Of a DNA stretch of 12,469 bases, positions 8,418 to 12,469 are shown piece after piece. The stretch lies in the NCBI GenBank assembly GCA_002751075.1, contig NAOQ01000179.1, positions 11,012 through 23,480 on the forward strand. Direction: 5' to 3'. Origin of the DNA: Ichthyophonus hoferi. Its lineage: Eukaryota > Opisthokonta > Ichthyosporea > Ichthyophonida > Ichthyophonidae. Each line of letters starts with the position of its first letter. Position 1 is the first letter of the stretch. Position numbers and translations under genes: made by a program. The notes under the pieces are model-generated. The model saw nothing but the letters and a program-made list of their open reading frames with translations, made no database searches and was not told the origin of the DNA.

Positions 8418-11400
8418 CGTTTTAATTCTGGTTTTGTACTGGTCATGATTTTTTTTTGTGTACGTCTATATATATGTTTAGGCCTATACATGTATGTGTG
8501 CGTGTGCGTGTGTGTGGGCATATATTCTTATATTGCATTGGTCATTAATCAGGTACTGCCAGATGGAAGGATTGTAGATACCATTTCCCCATGCCGCAAA
8601 GATAATACAGGTCAGATGATACACTGGAACTGTACCTTGTATATATATATGTATCTATATATGCTTAAGTACATAAACATATAGATTTCAGCATGTGGAG
8701 TAATAGATCTCACCTATGTTCAGGGTGGCATCTGATTATTGCAAGCAGATATTTACGATAAAAACTGCGTAGCCTTTATTGAACATCACTACAGAATTGC
8801 GAGTCCCCAACCTGTCTCAGACATAATCTTTTTATGCTTACTAACTATACCATTTTATATATAGGGTACTTCAGAACCCAGCATTAATTAATTAGAAATT
8901 TATAATTAGTTACTTTGTTTATCCTGTATATGTAGCTATATTTGACAATACCTGCCTACATACATTTATATTTACATAGATATAGCTTTGCATACTATAA
9001 TAATGTTATCCCATTATACTGCCATACATACTACCATATTATCACTACATACTATCATAATATCATATGTATGTGTATATATGTAAAATATATGCTCATT
9101 TGTTTTGATAATGTATATATATATATATATATATATATATTAAGCAAAAAATATTTGTATATTATCCATTCTTATTGGTCTACCATTTATAGGTTACGAT
9201 ATCAAGCAGTTGTTCATTGGTTCAGAGGGCACCCTGGGTGTGATTACGGCCCTATCAATTCTGACCCCTGCTAAACCAAAGGTATATATGTGTAAGGTTT
9301 ATGCGTGTGTATAGTATATATAGTGTATGTATATTTGTAGTGTAGTCTGTATATATGTATGTGTATATGTATGCATGTGTGTATGTATGCAAATATACAG
9401 GATACTCCGAATATGGTAATGAGTGACTTACCATTGCTTACTGCTGCTGACACTATTTGCATCCTTATTTTTAACCATATATATACATACATGCATACTA
9501 TCCTACTATCATACATATTGTCATCCAATCACACGCACTACCATATTACCATATATAGGCAGTTAACGTAGCGCTATTGGGCTGCAATACCTATGATGAC
9601 GTATGTAAGATTTTAGCCGAGTCTAAGGCTCAATTAGGGGAGACCCTCTCTGGTGCGTTCCTACCCAGTTGTCCTTGTTATGCTATATTTGGTCATGTTA
9701 TACGTACAACTAAACCACTAATAATTGAGGTTTATAGTTTGTAATTTGAAAATGCAAAATATCATTTTATTCATTAGATATACTTGATATTAGGCGAATA
9801 ATTGAAGAAATTTTGTAAATTTCTGTGAAAATTATAGAACTTTATGTATATTCCTACCATATGTGACATTTAGCCAGTAATGATGGATTTTTCAGAAGGT
9901 CTCCTGTGCCCCTTTTACAACACAACACCATGTGGGATACAGAGCTAGTATATATATATTTCTTATATTTTATGTTGTATGATATGGGGCGGTGTTATAT
10001 TGCATGTTGTTGCATGCTATTCCATCATGTTCTATTCATGTCTACTCTGTTAAATTGTAGTATACTGGACTAGATTATATTTTATGTTATTATATTATAG
10101 TATTAAATATTTAACGACAATTAAATATTTTGAAAATTAGGGTAATATAGTTTGATATGCAACCAATACCTTGTAACTTTTAATATTAAAAGCAAGGACT
10201 TAACTCTCTGTCCTCTATACTTCTACACCTCTATTCTCTATCTCTCACCAGCCTGTGAATTCCTGGATGATGCATCAATGAGTGCTGTGATCAGTAATCT
10301 CCATCGGACCAATCCCCTCTCCGGATCTTATCCTTTCTACGCAGTGGTAGAGACAGCAGGGTCAAGCAATGAGCATGATATGGCGGTAGGCTGAACATAT
10401 ATATATATATAGTAACCAACAGATTTCTTTATTTACATTTTAATGGGTACTACTCTTAGTGGCCTACTACTTCTTTTATTTGTCCATATCTATTGAATCA
10501 TTGATGGGAACCTTGTCTGGGCCAATCAGTAATCTTACAACCACGATTATTATAATTATATAGATAGTTTTATTTTTGATCTATTATTGGTCAATATAAT
10601 AAAATATAGTATATTATATTATTCTATTACTCTATTACTTATCTGATTTTGATTTATCATTTGTAACTATCATATACCCGTAATTGTGATCTAAATTATG
10701 CAATTAACACTATTGTTTATACTTAACTTCTACTAGAAACTAGATAGCTTCCTAGCTGATATAATGGAGAAAGAGTATTGTCTAGATGGTACCTTGGCTC
10801 AGGATTCGAAACAGGTGAGCATGTCTAGAACGTTAGGGTCTTTAAATTTTCACTATTCTTTCCACTTTTCCCACTACATTTTCATAATTTGGCCTTTCAT
10901 AGTGGTACCTTACATAACGAACTTGATCGTTTTTGAGATTTTTATTATTTATTTTTCTAAGAATAAAGAAACTAATTATGTTTTGATTATTTAAATTTTT
11001 ATGGTTTATATGCAGTTGGGGGTTTTATATATATGCTTGTATTTATTGGTTAAAGATTGATCCGAATATATAATTTATACTAGGCGAGAGAACAAGTGAT
11101 TAATTAGTATTTAACACCAATTAAGTAAGATGATTGGCCTAATTAAGGTGCAGCCATTTTATTTTGATTTACTAAGGAAGCATTATATTATTGGTTGTTA
11201 GGACATATAAAACCATGATTTTAAATAAATAGCAAGCAGTGAACATATCATATTCCAGCCATAATAATAGATTCAAACCCCTTCCTCCGGACTACCTCTA
11301 GGTAGACACTTCCCCATTACAGATATCCCATGCTCACGCTATGCAATTAATCACACACATGCATAGCAACTAATTTGTTGAAATGGTAAAATATAGGGTA

Positions 11401-12061
11401 AATATACCAGTCTTTGTTTTAAGCCATTACCCTGACAATACATATTAGGTGGCAGATTATAGTCTAAAGAAAACTAGAAGCTCCATCACAGCCACACAGT
11501 AGTGGTTAACTTATACTATGTTAAACATGTGATCCAATGAGAATAGATTCAGATTAAACTTTATACCTACTATAATATGGTATATAGGAATTAATCTCAA
11601 TCTGAATTATTATTACCTAGGTTTGATAGATAATCTGTAATGTCTAACAAATAAACATTGTAACCGATTGCACCTGCATAATAACCAACTAACCAATGAT
11701 AAACAGGCAGCTGATATCTGGGCCCTGCGTGAAGGGGTGGCCGAGGCTCTCATGCATGATGGGGCGGTGTATAAGTATGACGTCAGCATACCTATCCCTA
11801 AGATGTATGATCTAGTGGTGGCTATGAGAGAACGCCTTCCTGATGCCCTAAGGGTTACTGGATATGGCCATGTAGGAGATGGTGCGTATATGTATATATG
11901 CCGATTTATCCATCTACTTAATTAGTTAATTAGTCAATTAGGCAATCAATTTATTAATTATTTTCTTCCCACACCAGGTAATCTACACCTTAACATTACT
12001 GCCTCAGCATACAACCAGGCTCTAGTCGATAAAATTGAACCCTTTGTATATGAATGGACAG
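3549..12061 (+). CDS. D2HGDH: D-2-hydroxyglutarate dehydrogenase, mitochondrial (partial, 14 exons in window)
   Basis: FAD-dependent enzyme oxidising D-2-hydroxyglutarate to 2-oxoglutarate in the mitochondrial matrix; in animals the electrons pass to ETF. Join: 3549-3656, 4575-4643, 5191-5309, 5996-6036, 6255-6335, 6611-6710, 7563-7656, 8553-8610, 9193-9281, 9559-9652, 10252-10385, 10737-10814, 11707-11881, 11978-12061. All junctions are GT-AG and keep one open frame of about 441 residues. Seen in order: a basic N-terminal segment, [18 protein letters not shown] (FAD pyrophosphate loop), [50 protein letters not shown], and [13 protein letters not shown] with the two metal-binding histidines. 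Human D2HGDH is 521 residues; by alignment from memory about 55-60 C-terminal residues, including SAEHG, fall outside the window. The start codon is not identified. Base use is clearly less AT-rich than the introns. Family assignment is very secure; single splice sites slightly less so. Confidence 0.95.
3657..4574 (+). other. D2HGDH: D2HGDH intron 1 (918 nt)
   Basis: AT-rich intron without recognisable gene or mobile element. It contains a TTAATTAATTAA run near 3757-3772, an AAT trinucleotide run near 4020-4038 and short AT stretches. Confidence 0.7.
4575..4643 (+). CDS. D2HGDH: D2HGDH exon 2
   Basis: Encodes [15 protein letters not shown] then VRVNTDSD, matching the family stretch between the targeting peptide and the FAD domain (human STVSKQDLAAFERIVPG...VTDPEAL). 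The acceptor is CACAG with a CTGAC branch-point-like site about 25 nt upstream. The donor GTATGT follows codon GAT, phase 0. If exon 1 ends at 3660 this exon would instead begin at 4579; the two models differ by one residue (Val or Leu). Confidence 0.88.
4644..5190 (+). other. D2HGDH: D2HGDH intron 2 (547 nt)
   Basis: GTATGT donor and ATATAG acceptor preceded by a short acatat repeat (5142-5175) and a TACTAAT branch-like site at about 5174-5180. Nothing else recognised. Confidence 0.8.
5191..5309 (+). CDS. D2HGDH: D2HGDH exon 3 (start of FAD-binding domain)
   Basis: Encodes [20 protein letters not shown] then [19 protein letters not shown] plus two bases of an Arg codon. It corresponds to human ...[31 protein letters not shown]. 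The conserved NxDW and the LxPxSTEEVS signature open the PCMH-type FAD-binding domain. The donor is GTACGA, phase 2. Confidence 0.96.
5310..5995 (+). other. D2HGDH: D2HGDH intron 3 (686 nt)
   Basis: Phase 2. AT-rich with a homopolymer T run near 5606-5614, two CCAATCA-type heptamers (5752-5758 and 5831-5837 reversed) and a gctag...ctagc hairpin near 5902-5918. No internal gene seen. Confidence 0.8.
5996..6036 (+). CDS. D2HGDH: D2HGDH exon 4 (FAD pyrophosphate loop, first half)
   Basis: A 41-nt micro-exon encoding (R)[13 protein letters not shown](G). PQGGNTG is the FAD pyrophosphate-binding loop. The flanking introns are phase 2 and phase 1; the donor GTAAGT is a perfect consensus. Skipping it would shift the frame and remove the cofactor loop. 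Confidence 0.96.
6255..6335 (+). CDS. D2HGDH: D2HGDH exon 5
   Basis: Encodes (G)[19 protein letters not shown] then LHFDDVS(G), matching human [28 protein letters not shown]. The acceptor follows CCTTTCTCAG, the donor is GTGAGT, and the exon is phase 1 on both sides. At 81 nt it is a multiple of three and could be skipped without a frameshift. Confidence 0.97.
6611..6710 (+). CDS. D2HGDH: D2HGDH exon 6
   Basis: Encodes (G)[19 protein letters not shown] then [13 protein letters not shown] plus AG of a Ser codon. It matches the human stretch [20 protein letters not shown] through to [10 protein letters not shown]. The upstream intron has a CTAAC branch-like site at about 6584 and a TCTTATCTCAG acceptor. 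The donor is GTATGT. Confidence 0.97.
7080..7255. repeat. Degenerate GTATA/ATATT-type simple repeat
   Basis: G-bearing variants such as gtataatatatgatat alternate through the stretch. It has the same sense as the downstream 7664-7815 array and opposite sense to the adjacent 7263-7505 array, so it is a second possible pairing partner. Confidence 0.6.
7263..7505. repeat. (ATACY)n pentanucleotide array, C-sense, upstream of exon 7
   Basis: Period-5 units ATACC and ATACT with occasional variants. The purest part is 7441-7480. It is the reverse complement in type of the array downstream of exon 7; 7440-7480 can pair without a break with 7740-7780. Confidence 0.92.
7563..7656 (+). CDS. D2HGDH: D2HGDH exon 7 (FAD-binding core [13 protein letters not shown])
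   Basis: Encodes (S)[19 protein letters not shown] then [12 protein letters not shown]. This is the best-conserved FAD-contact segment of the family. The acceptor is ACTGTGCAG (phase 2 to 0) and the donor GTACGT. The exon is 94 nt, so its omission would cause a frameshift. It sits between two complementary inverted pentanucleotide arrays (see repeats and findings). Confidence 0.97.
7664..7815. repeat. (GGTAT/AGTAT/AATAT)n pentanucleotide array, G-sense, downstream of exon 7
   Basis: Period-5 array; units gtataatatg are tandemly repeated from about 7681, then gtatg and gtata units from 7711 to 7790. It is inverted relative to the 7263-7505 array across exon 7. Confidence 0.93.
7857..7990 (+). 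repeat. CT-rich polypyrimidine tract
   Basis: Long TCTCTC/TATCTC run inside intron 7. It resembles a strong polypyrimidine tract and could bind PTB-like factors, but the acceptor it serves (8018-8019) leads into non-coding sequence. Confidence 0.75.
8389..8417. repeat. (AT)n microsatellite
   Basis: 29 bases of uninterrupted alternating A and T in intron 7. Confidence 0.95.
8553..8610 (+). CDS. D2HGDH: D2HGDH exon 8
   Basis: A 58-nt exon encoding [19 protein letters not shown](G), matching human [20 protein letters not shown]. The acceptor is ATTAATCAG, the donor GTCAGA, phase 1. RKDNTG leads directly into [15 protein letters not shown] of the next exon. Confidence 0.96.
8611..9192 (+). other. 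D2HGDH: D2HGDH intron 8 (582 nt)
   Basis: Phase 1. Contains tactatcata-type repeats (about 9005-9068) and a (TA)n run (9114-9140). The long open frame running from here across exon 9 is in a different frame from the enzyme and is not coding. Confidence 0.85.
9114..9140. repeat. (TA)n microsatellite
   Basis: Uninterrupted TA dinucleotides, about 27 bases, in intron 8. Confidence 0.95.
9193..9281 (+). CDS. D2HGDH: D2HGDH exon 9 (end of FAD domain)
   Basis: Encodes (G)[18 protein letters not shown] then [21 protein letters not shown] is the FAD adenine/ribityl-side motif shared by D-lactate and D-2-hydroxyglutarate dehydrogenases. The donor is GTATAT, phase 0. The weaker donor sits at the start of a GT/TA-rich run. 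Confidence 0.97.
9369..9498 (+). repeat. Nested inverted-repeat element in intron 9
   Basis: Outer arms 9369-9389 and 9478-9498 pair over 21 positions with three G:U wobbles. Inside, 9389-9395 (gcaaata) can alternatively pair with 9454-9460 (tatttgc), and 9413-9419 (atggtaa) pairs with 9428-9434 (ttaccat). The arms are made of GT/TA- and AC/TA-rich sequence. It could be a small folded RNA or a simple-repeat palindrome; no known family is recognised. Confidence 0.7.
9559..9652 (+). CDS. D2HGDH: D2HGDH exon 10
   Basis: Encodes [20 protein letters not shown] then [11 protein letters not shown] plus G of an Ala codon. It corresponds to human AVNVAFLGC...LGEILSA and begins the FAD-linked oxidase C-terminal domain. 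The acceptor is ATATATAG and the donor GTGCGT, phase 1. Confidence 0.95.
9653..10251 (+). other. D2HGDH: D2HGDH intron 10 (599 nt)
   Basis: Phase 1. AT-rich with degenerate TTATATT/ATGTTAT runs (about 9950-10110). Ends in a good CT-rich acceptor. No other feature recognised. Confidence 0.85.
10252..10385 (+). CDS. D2HGDH: D2HGDH exon 11
   Basis: Encodes (A)[18 protein letters not shown] then [20 protein letters not shown] and NEHDMA. It matches human AYEFMDAVCM...SPFYVLIETSGSNAGHD. The acceptor TCTCACCAG has a good pyrimidine tract. The donor GTAGGC is weaker, phase 0. Confidence 0.96.
10386..10736 (+). other. D2HGDH: D2HGDH intron 11 (351 nt)
   Basis: Phase 0. Starts GTAGGC with a short TA run at about 10398-10411. 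A CCAATCA heptamer lies at 10522-10528 and TATTA repeats near 10585-10640. Confidence 0.85.
10737..10814 (+). CDS. D2HGDH: D2HGDH exon 12
   Basis: Encodes [20 protein letters not shown] then AQDSKQ, matching human [27 protein letters not shown]. The acceptor is TTCTACTAG and the donor GTGAGC, phase 0. At 78 nt it is frame-neutral if skipped. Confidence 0.94.
10815..11706 (+). other. D2HGDH: D2HGDH intron 12 (892 nt)
   Basis: Phase 0. No gene or mobile element recognised. It holds a short inverted repeat (attcagatt near 11547, aatctgaat near 11600). The acceptor is preceded by CTAACCAAT about 15 nt upstream. Confidence 0.8.
11707..11881 (+). CDS. D2HGDH: D2HGDH exon 13 (substrate- and metal-binding region)
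   Basis: The longest exon seen. It encodes [20 protein letters not shown] then [20 protein letters not shown] and [18 protein letters not shown](G). By alignment, ALRE supplies the counterpart of human Arg386, VYKYD that of Lys401, and GYGH that of metal ligand His434. The position of human Thr390 is Ala here (codon 11740-11742). The acceptor is GATAAACAG after a CTAAC branch-like site; the donor is GTGCGT, phase 1. Confidence 0.97.
11921..11944. repeat. Three tandem copies of an ATTAGNNA octamer
   Basis: Units attagtta, attagtca and attaggca lie end to end in the 96-nt intron 13, the shortest intron of the gene. Confidence 0.8.
11978..12061 (+). CDS. D2HGDH: D2HGDH exon 14 (last coding exon in window)
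   Basis: Encodes (G)[18 protein letters not shown] then IEPFVYEWT(G). The His of NLHLN is the second metal ligand (human His441) and the following Asn corresponds to Asn443. The acceptor is CCCACACCAG and the donor GTATGT, phase 1, so the gene continues past the right edge. Confidence 0.96.
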
Positions 12062-12469
12062 GTATGTGGCCCCCTAGATCAGAGAAAGAAAAACTAAGGA
12101 AACCTTACTAATTCATACATAAAAGAGTGTCAAATTTTGAAATATTCAAAAAAGGGAAGTGAAGTTCCTATGCAATTATTTATAATTTGAATTGGACCAT
12201 ATCCTGAACTTTGATTTGACCTTAAATATACGATACTAACAATGTAATCTAATATATTGTAATATAATGTAATATAATACAATATACTATAATGAAAGAT
12301 AATATAGTTTAATGTACTATAAGGTAATATGATATAATACAAAGATTCATGGGTGTTGTGAAGGATGTGGTCCAATATATATTGTGATAACTGGTTAATT
12401 ATTAGCAATAGATTTGATTTTGTAATTGTGCATTTTGGTTGGGGGATTATATAGTATATATACATATAT
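12062..12469 (+). other. D2HGDH: D2HGDH intron 14, 5' part
   Basis: Starts at donor GTATGT and runs to the window edge. Holds a TAATA/TAATG-type pentanucleotide-like repeat at about 12240-12345. The minus-strand open frame over this stretch reflects the repeat and is not called. Confidence 0.8.

Larger units (their letters stand above)
7657..8552 (+). other. D2HGDH: D2HGDH intron 7 (896 nt)
   Basis: Begins with the G-sense pentanucleotide array, then a CT-rich run (7857-7990), an (AT)n run (8389-8417) and a GT-rich stretch (8488-8518). A cryptic acceptor at 8018-8019 after the CT tract opens only onto a short frame ending in a stop. Confidence 0.85.

Noticed and set aside
8942-9274. 110-codon + strand open frame
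   Set aside because: Low-complexity Tyr/Ile/His sequence from simple repeats; its end overlaps exon 9 out of frame, where the enzyme frame gives [15 protein letters not shown].
12130-12465. Minus-strand 111-codon frame at the right edge
   Set aside because: Tyr/Ile/Leu-rich translation of the TAATA-type repeat in intron 14.
1-12469. CRISPR arrays, bacterial operons, retroviral or other capsid-bearing elements, transposase or reverse transcriptase genes
   Set aside because: No spaced identical repeats, reverse transcriptase, integrase or transposase motifs were seen in any frame; the window is a eukaryotic intron-containing locus with simple repeats.

Overview
The window is AT-rich eukaryotic DNA (roughly 70% A+T by eye). 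It carries one convincing protein-coding gene on the + strand: an intron-rich orthologue of mitochondrial D-2-hydroxyglutarate dehydrogenase (D2HGDH). Fourteen coding exons were placed by reading spliced frames against my knowledge of the human protein. Together they give about 441 residues in one uninterrupted frame. The many small exons, GT-AG introns of about 96 to 918 nt and abundant microsatellites suggest an animal, perhaps an early-branching invertebrate such as a sponge. That taxonomic guess is inference and no species can be named.

Layout. Positions 1-3548 are mostly non-coding. They hold simple repeats, a 15-bp hairpin (513-553), a possible 44-codon small ORF (782-916) with a TATA-like box upstream and a 9-bp stem-loop just after its stop, an isolated GC patch (1083-1100), and CATACTAT-type and TA/CA repeats. 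From 3549 to the right edge is D2HGDH. Exon 1 carries the end of a likely mitochondrial targeting segment, exons 2-9 the FAD-binding (PCMH-type) domain, and exons 9-14 most of the FAD-linked oxidase C-terminal domain. The start codon was not found. The last 55-60 residues, including the SAEHG metal/substrate motif, lie beyond the window, so the gene is partial at both ends as seen here.

The most striking non-coding structure surrounds exon 7 (7563-7656), which encodes the FAD-contact motif [13 protein letters not shown]. The intron before it holds a long (ATACY)n pentanucleotide array and the intron after it holds the reverse-complement (GGTAT/AGTAT)n array. In the pre-mRNA, 7440-7480 can pair with 7740-7780 in an unbroken 41-bp helix with three G:U wobbles, looping out exon 7. 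This is the geometry known to favour exon circularisation or skipping. Skipping this 94-nt exon would shift the frame. A second folded element (9369-9498) lies in intron 9. A CCAATCA/TGATTGG heptamer occurs 14 times, well above base-composition expectation, and CCAAT or ATTGG lies shortly upstream of many of the 3' splice sites.
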